In this document: positions 6,219-13,418 of the stretch, piece after piece
Layout: each line of letters starts with the position of its first letter
How positions within the stretch are numbered: position 1 is the first letter of the stretch
NCBI GenBank assembly: GCA_030146875.1
Contig: JASLAX010000072.1
Span: 1-13,633 of the forward strand
From: Longimicrobiaceae bacterium
GTDB lineage: Bacteria; Gemmatimonadota; Gemmatimonadetes; Longimicrobiales; Longimicrobiaceae
DNA: 13,633 nt
Direction: 5' to 3'
Made by a program: the position numbers and the translations under genes
The notes under the pieces: generated by a model
What the model saw: the letters and a program-made list of their open reading frames with translations, nothing else
Database searches by the model: none
What the model was told of the DNA's origin: nothing

Positions 6219-6255
6219 GAAGGGGCCGCCTCCGAGATTCGGAGGCGGCCCCTTC
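6219..6255 (-). terminator. Perfect 17-bp hairpin downstream of fadI
   Basis: GAAGGGGCCGCCTCCGA (6219-6235) pairs perfectly with 6239-6255 around a three-base loop. It begins 25 bases after the fadI stop codon, the normal place for an intrinsic terminator. There is no T-run. Confidence 0.75.
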
Positions 6256-6280
6256 GCGCGGGAGCTGAGGACGACGACGC

Positions 6281-7579
6281 CTACGACGGCGCCGCCTCCA
6301 CGATCATCACGAATCCCATCGCGCCCGCGGCGCAGACGGAGATCATCCCGAACTGCTTCCCCCGCCGCCGAAGCTCGTTGAGGAGCGTGACGGTGATCCG
6401 CCCGCCAGTCGCCCCGAACGGATGGCCGATGGCGATCGACCCGCCCATCACGTTGATGCGGTCCTCGTCCGGAATGCCGATGGCCTTCGGCCGCCCGAGG
6501 CGCTCCTGCGCGATCCTGTCGGAGTCGAACCACTGCAGGTTGGAGAGCACCTGGGCCGCGAACGCCTCGTGGATCTCGAGCAGGTCCACGTCCTTCATGG
6601 TGATCCCCGCGCGCTCCAGCGCCACCGGGGCGGCGTAGACGGGGCCCTGCAGGAGCTGGTCGCCGGGCGCGAGCGCGGCGTAGGCGTACGAGCGGATGTA
6701 GCCGAGAGGCGTGTAGCCCAGCGCCTTCGCCTTCTCCTCGCTCATCAGCAGGACCGCCGACCCGCCGTCCGTGAGCGGCGAGGCGTTGCCCGCGGTGACC
6801 GTGCCGTACTTGCGGTCGAACACGGGCTTGAGCGTGGCCAGCTTCTCCAGCGTGCTGTCGGAGCGAATCCCGTTGTCCGACGTGACCACCTTGTCGTACT
6901 TGGGCGGGACGTACGCCGCCGCGATCTCCGCCGTCAGGCGCCCGTCGGCGGTCCCGGCCGCGGCGAGCTGGTGCGAGCGGAACGCCCAGCGGTCCTGCTC
7001 CTCGCGGGAGATGCCGTTCTCCTTCGCCATCTTCTCCGCCGACTCGCCCATGGTGAGCCCGGTGGTGGGCTCGGCGATGGCGGGGGCCACCGGCGCCAGG
7101 TGCTTGGGGCGGATGGCGCGGAAGGCCGCCACCCGCTCGCCCAGCGACCTCGCCTTGGAGGCGCGGACCAGGGCGTTCCGCATCTCCGGCCCGAACAGGA
7201 TGGGCACGTCGGTCAGCGACTCGGCGCCGCCGGCCACCACCACGTCCGCCATCCCCAGCCCGATCTGCTCCGCCGCCGAGGTGATGGCCTGGTTCGACGA
7301 CGCGCAGGCGCGCCCCACCGTGAACGACGGCACCGAGGGCGGGATCCCCGCGCCCAGCGTGACCTCGCGGGCGATGTTGGGCTGCTGGACCGACTGCACC
7401 ACGGTGCCGTACACCAGGTGGTCGATCTCCTTCACGTCCAGCTCCGCCCGCGCGATCAGCTCGCGCACCGCGATCTTCCCCAGCTCGATCGCCGATACGT
7501 CCTTGAAGTCCGTGCCCGAGCGGGCGAACGGGGTCCTGCACCCCTCGACGATCGCGACCCTGCGGCCGATGCCGTTCAT
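6281..7579 (-). CDS. fadI: Acetyl-CoA C-acyltransferase FadI (3-ketoacyl-CoA thiolase)
   Basis: This 432-aa cytosolic thiolase catalyses the CoA-dependent cleavage of 3-ketoacyl-CoA, the last step of beta-oxidation, normally with FadJ. Catalytic elements are intact: nucleophile Cys92 in GRACASSNQA, His337 in EIHEAFAAQ, His386 in GGSIAIGHPFGATGG and Cys416 in VCAAGAMG. Many stretches match my memory of E. coli FadI (RTPFAR at 15-20, PNIARE, FDRKYGTVTAGN, PLTDGGSAV, PLGYIRSYAY, ALERAGITM), which separates it from the FadA/AtoB branches. Length is close to E. coli's. The ATG at 7579 has AGAGGGGA five bases upstream. It stands alone, with no FadJ or acyl-CoA dehydrogenase in the window, and a strong hairpin follows. 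The promoter is not clear: TTGCCT near 7657 with a poor -10 is the best I see. Confidence 0.95.
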   Translation of the reverse strand: MNGIGRRVAIVEGCRTPFARSGTDFKDVSAIELGKIAVRELIARAELDVKEIDHLVYGTVVQSVQQPNIAREVTLGAGIPPSVPSFTVGRACASSNQAITSAAEQIGLGMADVVVAGGAESLTDVPILFGPEMRNALVRASKARSLGERVAAFRAIRPKHLAPVAPAIAEPTTGLTMGESAEKMAKENGISREEQDRWAFRSHQLAAAGTADGRLTAEIAAAYVPPKYDKVVTSDNGIRSDSTLEKLATLKPVFDRKYGTVTAGNASPLTDGGSAVLLMSEEKAKALGYTPLGYIRSYAYAALAPGDQLLQGPVYAAPVALERAGITMKDVDLLEIHEAFAAQVLSNLQWFDSDRIAQERLGRPKAIGIPDEDRINVMGGSIAIGHPFGATGGRITVTLLNELRRRGKQFGMISVCAAGAMGFVMIVEAAPS

Positions 7580-7700
7580 CTGGTCCCCTCTGGTGGTGTT
7601 CCCCCCGCGCCTCTGGGGCGTGGGGAACCAATCTCCCGGTGAGCGCCGCTCAAGGCAAGCCCGCCCCGCCGCGGAGCTTCGGCCGGGCCCCGAATGCGAG

Positions 7701-7730
7701 ACGCCGCCCCCCGCGCGCGGAGGGCGGCGT
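7701..7730 (-). terminator. Candidate terminator of the export cluster
   Basis: ACGCCGCCC (7701-7709) pairs with GGGCGGCGT (7722-7730), and the interior holds a further palindrome CCGCGCGCGG (7711-7720). It lies about 35 bases after the last gene of the secretion cluster and before fadI on the same strand. Confidence 0.6.
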
Positions 7731-7763
7731 CGGCCGCGTCGTGCCTCGTGGGGGGCGGCGGCG

Positions 7764-8324
7764 CTAGCCCACCACCTTGCACCCCACCCGGCCGGGATGG
7801 TCCAGCACCCGCGCGCCCGGGGGCACCGAGCGCATGGCCCACACCGCCGCGAAGTCGCCCCCGGCCGCGAAGAGCATGAACGCGCCCCACACGCTCGCCG
7901 TGCCGGAGCCCAGCGCCAGCCCGGCCGCCAGGGGCAGCGCCCCCAGGAGCACGGCGGGAAGCAGCACCGCCACCCGGTAGCTGCGCGCGGAGAGCGGAGC
8001 GCCGCACCCCGCGAAGGGCGACAGCGTCTTGCGGTCGATGCCGAAGCGCAGCGAGGAGCGGGGCGCGCCGCCGAGCAGGAACCCCAGCCCGTGCAGCGCT
8101 TCGTGCGTCACGATGGAGACCACGAAGAGCGGGAAGAACCACCAGGGGAACAGCGCCTTCGCGCCCTCCACCATGCTGTCCGGGCCCCACAGCACGGCGT
8201 GGAGCCCCACCGGCACCAGCGCCGCGGGAAAGGCCAGCAGCGCCAGCACGTTGGCGCGCACCATCGAGATGGTGGCGTCCATCCCGGGCCCGTCCGGGGT
8301 GGGGTCGGCCGTGGCCGCGCTCAC
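7764..8324 (-). CDS. Multi-pass membrane protein with HEXXH zinc-protease motif (DUF3267-like putative zincin)
   Basis: The product is 186 aa. Hydrophobic segments lie at about 23-46, 60-72, 116-138 and 143-163. The second leads straight into THEALHGLGF, a gluzincin-type HEXXH motif with His74, Glu75 and His78 at a membrane edge. A later AAGGDFAAVWAM carries Asp157, placed like the conserved GD of DUF3267-family putative peptidases, possibly the third metal ligand. I assign the family from motif layout only. The GTG at 8324 overlaps the TGA of the ABC exporter gene as GTGA, so the two are translationally coupled; ATG 8282 is an alternative start with a poor ribosome site. Coupling to a C39-peptidase exporter suggests a second, intramembrane or membrane-proximal processing step, or clearance or immunity for the exported product. 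Activity is inferred. Confidence 0.8.
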   Translation of the reverse strand: MSAATADPTPDGPGMDATISMVRANVLALLAFPAALVPVGLHAVLWGPDSMVEGAKALFPWWFFPLFVVSIVTHEALHGLGFLLGGAPRSSLRFGIDRKTLSPFAGCGAPLSARSYRVAVLLPAVLLGALPLAAGLALGSGTASVWGAFMLFAAGGDFAAVWAMRSVPPGARVLDHPGRVGCKVVG

Positions 8325-10525
8325 GCGGCGTTCCCGGCGCCGAAGGGGAAGTTCGCCTCGCGCAGCACGGGGAACTGGTACTCCCACAGCCGATAGTAGT
8401 GGCGCACCTGGGCCAGCAGCTCCGCGTGCGTGCCCTCCTCCACCACCTTGCCCTGGTCCAGCACGATGATCTTGTCGGCGCCCATCACCGTGGAAAGGCG
8501 GTGCGCGATGACGATCACCGTCTTCCCCTGGTCCTTCAGCGACTGCAGCGCCGTCTGCACGAACTGCTCGGAGATGGAGTCCAGCGACGAGGTGGCCTCG
8601 TCCAGGATCAGGATCTCGGGCTGCTTGTACAGCGCGCGGGCGATGGCGATGCGCTGCTTCTGCCCGCCCGAGAGCGAGGCGCCGTTCTCGCCCACGTAGG
8701 TGTGGTAGCCGTTGGGGAGCTTCTCCACGAACTCGTTGATCCCCAGCATCTTGCACACGTCCAGCAGGCGCCGCATGTCCGGCTCGAACTCGCCCACCGC
8801 CACGTTCTCGATCACGTTGCCGGCGAACAGGTCGATCTTCTGCGGCACCGCCGCCACCAGCCGCCGCAGCGACTCGTTGCTGATGTGCTTGATGTCCAGG
8901 TCGCCCAGCAGCACGTGGCCGCCGTCGACCGGGTAGATGTTCTGCAGCAGCGACATCAGAGTGCTCTTCCCGGAGCCGCTCTCGCCCACCACCGCCGTCA
9001 TGCGCCCGGCGGGGATGTTCAGGTCCAGGCTCTGGAACACGTCCACCCGCGTGCCGTAGCGGAACGAGACCTTCTCGAAGCGGATGTCGCCCACCATCTC
9101 GGGGGTGAGCTCCACCTTGTTCTCGGTCTCCTCGCGCTCCAGGTCCAGGATCTCGAACAGGCGGTCCGCGGCGATCAGGGCGTCCTGGATCGTCCGGTTC
9201 ATGGAGATCAGGCGGATCACCGGGCCGGTCAGGTAGCCCAGCAGGGCGTAGCACGACATCAGCTCGCCCGGCGTGATGGTGCGGTCCATCACGAAGCCGG
9301 TCCCCACCCAGAAGAGCATCACCGTGGCCACGCGCGAGATGAACTCGGACGCGTTGGACGACAGGATCGCCGCCGAGCCCGAGCGGTACACGCTGCGCAG
9401 CAGCCGCACGAAGCGCGTCTCCGTGCGCAGGTTGGCGAACCACTCCAGCCCGAAGCGCTTGATGGTGGCCATGGAGTTCAGCGACTCCACGAGCTGCGAC
9501 TCCAGGTCCGCCGAGCCCTCCATCATCGACCGCTGGACCTTCCGGTTCACCCGGTTGGTGACCCAGTAGACGAGCGAGAAGAAGGGGATGATGGTGAGCA
9601 TCACCAGCGCCAGCTTCCACGAGTACAGGAACATCAGCCCGTAGCTGAACACCACGATCATCACGCTGACGATCAGGTCCAGCGAAACGTCGTTGATGAA
9701 CGCCCGGATCTTCACCGCGTCGTTCACCCGCGAGATGATCTCGCCCACCCGCATGGTGTCGAAGAACTGCTGCGGGAGCTTCATGAGGTGCTTGTAGTAC
9801 CCCAGGATCAGCTCGCCGTCGATCTGCTGCCCCGTGCGCAGGGTGAAGAAGCTCTTGAGCGAGCCGATGTACACCTGCACCACCAGCAGCGCGATCATGG
9901 TCACGCTGAGCAGGTTCAGCAGGTTGCCGTTCCCGTCCACGATCACGTGGTCGATGATCTTCTGCACGTAGATCGACGTGGACAGCCCCAGCAGCGTGTA
10001 CACCATCGCGCCGATCAGCGCCTGCGTCATCACCGAGCGGTGCGGGCGGATCAGGTCCCAGAAGCGCGCGCCCAGCGAGGTGCGCTCGTTCCCCTTCTGG
10101 AAGGCCTCGTTGGGCACCAGCAGCACCAGCACGCCCGTCCACTGCTGCTGGAACTCGGCGTGCGATAGCTTGTGGATGCGCCCGTCGCCCGGGTCCATCA
10201 CGGTGACGTGCTTCTTGTCGATCGCGTACAGGACCACGTAGTGGTGCAGGACCTCCTTCACCACCACGTGGGCGATCGCCGGCAGCGGGATCTTGAAGAG
10301 GCTCTCGAACGGCCCCTTCACCCCCTTGGCGGTGAAGCCCAGCCGCGTCGCCGCCTCCACCATCCCCAGGACGTTGGTGCCCTTGCGGTCGGTGGACGCG
10401 TACTGGCGGATGCGCGAGATCGGCAGGCGATAGCCGTGGTGCTCGGCGATCGACGCGAGGCACGCCGAGCCGCAGTCGGTGATGTCGTGCTGCTTGATGC
10501 GGGGAATGCGCTTGAAGATGCTCAT
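8321..10525 (-). CDS. Peptidase C39-containing ABC exporter (PCAT; bacteriocin/peptide maturation and secretion)
   Basis: The product is 734 aa with full PCAT architecture. An N-terminal C39 peptidase (1-~140) has catalytic Cys18 in HDITDCGSACLASI, His95 in HHYVVLYAI and Asp111 in VMDPGDG, so the triad is complete. A six-helix ABC exporter domain spans about 165-445. The nucleotide-binding domain has Walker A GESGSGKST (514-522), signature SLSGGQKQR, Walker B ILILDEATSSLD and the H-loop His675. Such proteins cleave double-glycine-type leaders in the cytosol and pump the peptide out, in Gram-negatives with a HlyD adaptor, which is encoded two genes upstream. The ATG at 10525 is chosen from the family start (MSIFKRIPRIKQHDITDCG) and a GAAGG ribosome site; an in-frame upstream start is Pro/Arg-rich non-homologous sequence. 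No double-glycine substrate gene is seen nearby. The downstream zincin gene overlaps its stop. Confidence 0.96.
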   Translation of the reverse strand: MSIFKRIPRIKQHDITDCGSACLASIAEHHGYRLPISRIRQYASTDRKGTNVLGMVEAATRLGFTAKGVKGPFESLFKIPLPAIAHVVVKEVLHHYVVLYAIDKKHVTVMDPGDGRIHKLSHAEFQQQWTGVLVLLVPNEAFQKGNERTSLGARFWDLIRPHRSVMTQALIGAMVYTLLGLSTSIYVQKIIDHVIVDGNGNLLNLLSVTMIALLVVQVYIGSLKSFFTLRTGQQIDGELILGYYKHLMKLPQQFFDTMRVGEIISRVNDAVKIRAFINDVSLDLIVSVMIVVFSYGLMFLYSWKLALVMLTIIPFFSLVYWVTNRVNRKVQRSMMEGSADLESQLVESLNSMATIKRFGLEWFANLRTETRFVRLLRSVYRSGSAAILSSNASEFISRVATVMLFWVGTGFVMDRTITPGELMSCYALLGYLTGPVIRLISMNRTIQDALIAADRLFEILDLEREETENKVELTPEMVGDIRFEKVSFRYGTRVDVFQSLDLNIPAGRMTAVVGESGSGKSTLMSLLQNIYPVDGGHVLLGDLDIKHISNESLRRLVAAVPQKIDLFAGNVIENVAVGEFEPDMRRLLDVCKMLGINEFVEKLPNGYHTYVGENGASLSGGQKQRIAIARALYKQPEILILDEATSSLDSISEQFVQTALQSLKDQGKTVIVIAHRLSTVMGADKIIVLDQGKVVEEGTHAELLAQVRHYYRLWEYQFPVLREANFPFGAGNAA

Positions 10526-10646
10526 GCTGCCTTCGCGTCGTCCGGGGCCGCGCCGCTGTGGCGGCGGGCCCCGGGGCATGGGTCTGCGGTCCGGGCGCGC
10601 GCGGACCCCGGCGCGCCCGTGGGGGGGAAGACCACCGTGGGGAGGA

Positions 10647-11267
10647 TCAGTCCACGACCTTCCAGGTCATGATCTCGTCCAGCTCGGCCAGGTTCTCGAT
10701 GCCCTCCTCCAGCGACTGCAGCTCGGAGCTCTGGTTCTGCTCCATGCCGGGGGCCAGGACCTTCACCGTGGAGCGGACCACGGCCTCGTCCGGCTCCATC
10801 TCGATGGAGAACGGCTGCGTGCGGCGGTCCAGGGCGCGCTCCCTGGAGAGAGCGGTGCGCTCCAGGCCGGGGAAGCGCGCGATCAGCGACTCGCCCGAGA
10901 GCGCGATGGCGGCGGCCTCGTTGCCGAAGGTCACGCGGCGGCAGGTGTAGCCGTCCACCTGGACCGGCTCCGGGTCCTGGACCATGCTCACCGCGCCCAT
11001 CGCCTGCTGCGCGGCCGCGATCTGCGCCTGCTGCGGGCCCAGGTCGATCCGCTTCAGCTCCTTGCGGATGCGGTCCACCGTGAAGCGCTCGTCGGTGTCG
11101 GCGCGGAAGACGATCAGCTTCTTGTTGACCTCGGTGGCCGTGTACCGCTCGGTCAGGTACTGGACCTGCGGCAGCTCCTGCGTGTGCATGCGCAGGTGGG
11201 AGCGCATGGTCATGGCCACCTGGCTGGCGACGGGCTTCTGGGACCGCGAGAAGAAGGACTTGAGCAT
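10647..11267 (-). CDS. Protein B of a paralogous pair in the export cluster; function unknown
   Basis: The product is 206 aa and is collinear with the protein at 12573-13196 with almost no gaps. Shared positions include YLTE (37-40), IVFR (52-55), GYTC (106-109), PGL (133-135), DRR (147-149), PDEAVVRS (159-166), LEEGI (186-190) and ELDE (195-198). There is no signal peptide or membrane segment, so it appears cytosolic unless exported by the neighbouring machinery. The layout (a strand reporting a residue-rich value, a 'DGYxCRRVTF' strand, then a variable end) faintly recalls DUF4412/LolA-like folds, but I would not assign that. It lies 26 bases after the HlyD gene and about 120 bases before the C39 exporter, in one operon. 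It could be a substrate-binding accessory, a chaperone or the secreted protein itself. The start (MLKSFFSRSQ) aligns with its paralogue's. Confidence 0.8.
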   Translation of the reverse strand: MLKSFFSRSQKPVASQVAMTMRSHLRMHTQELPQVQYLTERYTATEVNKKLIVFRADTDERFTVDRIRKELKRIDLGPQQAQIAAAQQAMGAVSMVQDPEPVQVDGYTCRRVTFGNEAAAIALSGESLIARFPGLERTALSRERALDRRTQPFSIEMEPDEAVVRSTVKVLAPGMEQNQSSELQSLEEGIENLAELDEIMTWKVVD

Positions 11268-11293
11268 GGGCCGGGTCTGGGGGAGGGGGAGGG

Positions 11294-12454
11294 TCAGGCC
11301 TTGTCGGACTGCGCCGGGTTCAGCCAGTCGTTCACGTCGTCGCGCAGGAGCTGCCACAGGGAGCGCTCGGCCACCTCGAAGCGGGCGCGCAGCGTCATCC
11401 CCTTCTTCAGCCGGCCGCGAACGCCGTTCTTGAGCTGCAGGTGCGTCTGGTCCATGGCGATGCGCACGCGGAACACCGGCACGTCGTTGATCATCACGAA
11501 GTCGTCGGCGATCTCGGTCGCGCGGCCCGTGACGAAGCCCCAGTCGTTGTAGTTGAAGGCGTCCACCTGCATGCGCACGGGGTTGCCCTGGCGCAGCAGC
11601 CCGATGTCGCGCGGCGAGACGTACACCTCCGCCACCACGTCGGAGCTGGGCGAGATCACCACCAGCTTCTGGCCGGCCTGCACGTAGCTCCCCGACGAGA
11701 CGCTGGCGAGCTGCTCCACCGTGCCGTCCACGGGCGAGGTCACCGTGTACAGGTTGCGCTCCGCCTGGAGCTGGCCCTGCTGGCTGAGCAGCTCCTTCAG
11801 CTCCATGCGCGAGGAGACCAGCGCGGCCTCCCACTCGCTGCGCGAGCGCTGCACCAGCAGGGTGCGGTCCGTGCGCACCTGGGCCAGCTGGAACTGCTTG
11901 TCCTCCACCTCGGTCTGCGGGACCAGCTGCCGCGACGCCAGGGCGCGCACGCGCTCCAGCTCCATCGAGGCCTTCTGGGCGCGGGCGTCGTTGTCGCGCA
12001 GCTCCGCCGCGAGCTGGGAGTAGGCCTGCGCCCAGCGCGGCGACTGGAAGCGGCCCATGGCCACCGCGCCGCCGCGGGTCAGCAGCTCCAGGTCGGCGAT
12101 GGAGCGTCGCGCCTCGGTGATGCGGCTGGAGATCACCGATCCGCGCTCGTCCAGCGGGGTGGCACGCAGGCGCAGGAGCACCTGCCCCTTCTTCACCGTC
12201 GACCCCTCGCGCACCTGCAGCGACTCGGCGAACCCCGCGGCCGACGCCGTGACCTCGTGCTTCTCCGTGATGGGCCGGATGATGCCGTCGGCCTGGCGGG
12301 TCACGTTGACCCGCACCAGCGGAAGCACCACGATGGCCGTGAGGATCGCCACGAGCAGCGCCAGGTAGACGGCGTGGCTCTTCCGGGAGTGCTCGATGAT
12401 GAGCCCCTCGATGGAGTCCTGGACGTGGTCGACGGGGTAGAGGTTGTTCTGCAT
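11294..12454 (-). CDS. HlyD-family periplasmic adaptor (membrane fusion protein)
   Basis: The product is 386 aa. A short cytosolic N-terminus (MQNNLYPVDHVQDS...) precedes one transmembrane helix at about 28-47. The first half of the lipoyl/barrel-sandwich domain follows (TEKHEVTASAAGFAESL, then REGSTVKKGQVLLRL, 82-96), then a long coiled-coil hairpin (about 105-245), the second half (TSPVDGTVEQLASV, SGSYVQAGQKLVVI) and beta-barrel segments ending near residue 370. This is the standard adaptor that bridges an inner-membrane ABC exporter to an outer-membrane TolC-type channel. Its partner is clearly the C39 exporter downstream; no TolC gene is in the window. The ATG at 12454 is preceded by AGAAGG, and an upstream extension would run into the promoter. 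It is the first gene after a strong promoter and leads the operon adaptor, protein B, exporter, zincin. Confidence 0.93.
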   Translation of the reverse strand: MQNNLYPVDHVQDSIEGLIIEHSRKSHAVYLALLVAILTAIVVLPLVRVNVTRQADGIIRPITEKHEVTASAAGFAESLQVREGSTVKKGQVLLRLRATPLDERGSVISSRITEARRSIADLELLTRGGAVAMGRFQSPRWAQAYSQLAAELRDNDARAQKASMELERVRALASRQLVPQTEVEDKQFQLAQVRTDRTLLVQRSRSEWEAALVSSRMELKELLSQQGQLQAERNLYTVTSPVDGTVEQLASVSSGSYVQAGQKLVVISPSSDVVAEVYVSPRDIGLLRQGNPVRMQVDAFNYNDWGFVTGRATEIADDFVMINDVPVFRVRIAMDQTHLQLKNGVRGRLKKGMTLRARFEVAERSLWQLLRDDVNDWLNPAQSDKA

Positions 12455-12509
12455 GTGCCTTCTACTTCGGAGGCCGCGCGGGGGCGGTGTGCGGAGAGGT
12501 AAGTGAACC

Positions 12510-12538
12510 AAGATAACCCTTCAGACACGTTTTTTCAA
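12510..12538 (-). promoter_or_regulatory. Strong sigma-70 promoter of the HlyD-exporter operon
   Basis: On the minus strand TTGAAA (12538-12533) and TATCTT (12515-12510) are exactly 17 bases apart. They lie within the most AT-rich patch of the region (12501-12550). Transcription would start near 12503, about 50 bases before the adaptor start codon. Confidence 0.75.
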
Positions 12539-12572
12539 TAAGCGTCCTGAAGGGGAAGTCGTGCGCGCGCAG

Positions 12573-13196
12573 CTATCCGGCGACCCGGAAAGCCACGTAC
12601 TCGTCCAGCTCGTCGCGGCGCTGGATCCCCTCCTCCAGCCCCTCCAGCAGGGACGTTTGCAGGCGCTCGCAGCCGGCGCTGACCACCGAGGTTCGCGAGC
12701 GCACCACCAGCTCGTCGGGGGCCAGCGGCACCCCCAGCGGGTCGAGCCGGCGGTCGAAGAGCCGCTCCGCGTGCAGGGCCGTGTCGCCCAGCCCGGGGAG
12801 GCTCACCGCGTGCACCTCGGCCGCGGCGGCCACGCGGCCTTCGCCGGCGCGCAGGGTGTAGCGGGTGCAGAGGAAGCCTTCCATGCGCACCAGCCCGGGC
12901 TCCTTGCGCGCGCGCGCGGGGCCCAGGGCGGAGCCCAGGCGCTCCATCTCGCCGAGCTGGGCGGACTGGTCCAGCGGGCGCAGCCGCCGCGCCCGCGCGT
13001 CCACCACCAGCCGGCCGGGGCGCTCGCGGCGGAACAGGATCAGGGTGCCGCCCAGCTCGGTCATCACCCAGCCCTCGGTGAGGTACAGCGTCTGGAGCAG
13101 CTCCGCCCCCGGGGCGCGCACGGTCGAGCGGACCGTGAACGCGACCCCGGGGGCGGCGGCCGCGCGCGGCCGGAAGAGCGAGAGGATGGCTTGCAT
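12573..13196 (-). CDS. Protein A of a paralogous pair in the export cluster; function unknown
   Basis: The product is 207 aa, the paralogue of protein B at 10647-11267. Matching positions are YLTE (38-41), ILFR (53-56), GFLC (107-110), PGL (134-136), DRR (148-150), PDELVVRS (160-167), LEEGI (187-191) and ELDE (196-199), mostly one residue offset from B. The N-terminus (MQAILSLFRPR) is short, basic and hydrophobic like B's (MLKSFFSRSQ), but is not a signal peptide. It is more Ala/Arg-rich than B, suggesting independent drift. The ATG at 13196 is chosen from alignment with B. GTG 13205, ten bases after an AGGAG, is a possible alternative that adds three residues. The gene follows the 24-codon micropeptide by 55 bases and precedes the HlyD operon promoter, so peptide and A probably form their own transcript. 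I do not recognise a family. Confidence 0.78.
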   Translation of the reverse strand: MQAILSLFRPRAAAAPGVAFTVRSTVRAPGAELLQTLYLTEGWVMTELGGTLILFRRERPGRLVVDARARRLRPLDQSAQLGEMERLGSALGPARARKEPGLVRMEGFLCTRYTLRAGEGRVAAAAEVHAVSLPGLGDTALHAERLFDRRLDPLGVPLAPDELVVRSRTSVVSAGCERLQTSLLEGLEEGIQRRDELDEYVAFRVAG

Positions 13197-13251
13197 AGCG
13201 GGCACGCCCGCCACGCTCCTGCCGGGGCGCTGGCGTGGGCGCCGTAGCCGG

Positions 13252-13326
13252 TCAGATCACGGACATGGCGATCTGGGCGAGCTGGAGCAGGTAGAGCTGG
13301 TACGCCAGGAAGGCGAGTGCGGTCAT
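13252..13326 (-). CDS. 24-residue hydrophobic micropeptide upstream of the export cluster
   Basis: The product is only 24 aa. It begins MTALAFLAYQLYLLQ and has no charged residue. The hydrophobic stretch covers the whole length, with Gln at 10, 15 and 18 and Tyr at 9 and 12, which would form one polar stripe on a helix. Two observations support translation: a GGAG Shine-Dalgarno eight bases upstream of the ATG (13338-13335), and G or C at the third position of 23 of 24 codons, as in neighbouring real genes. It has no double-glycine motif, no Cys and no leader, so it is not an ordinary C39 substrate. It could be a leaderless membrane-active peptide, a signalling peptide or a small membrane subunit of the exporter. 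It lies 55 bases before protein A on the same strand. Its reality is likely but unproven. Confidence 0.6.
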   Translation of the reverse strand: MTALAFLAYQLYLLQLAQIAMSVI

Positions 13327-13389
13327 GGCCGGTTCTCCGTCTGTGTGCGGTCGGGCGCCGAGGCGTCGTGCCCCGGTTTCTGGCCGTGG

Positions 13390-13418
13390 AGGATAGCGCC
13401 CGCCGCGCCCGCTCTCCA
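13390..13418 (-). promoter_or_regulatory. Candidate promoter for the micropeptide and protein A
   Basis: On the minus strand TGGAGA (13418-13413) and TATCCT (13395-13390) are 17 bases apart, giving a start near 13383 and a leader of about 57 bases to the micropeptide ATG. The -10 box is good; the -35 box matches four of six consensus bases. Confidence 0.4.

Noticed and set aside
8399..10168. Long plus-strand frame opposite the ABC exporter
   Set aside because: His/Arg/Gln-rich mirror of the exporter's codon bias; the minus strand encodes a complete PCAT protein.
12301..12528. GTG-started 75-codon minus-strand frame across the HlyD promoter
   Set aside because: Its start lies between the -35 and -10 boxes, it has no ribosome site, and it turns into Ser/Thr/Arg-rich shadow sequence inside the adaptor gene.
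13047..13052. ELGG in protein A (residues 47-50) as a double-glycine leader cleavage site
   Set aside because: Position -4 is Glu where a hydrophobic residue is required, the upstream pattern does not fit a GG leader, and paralogue B has no GG at the same place.
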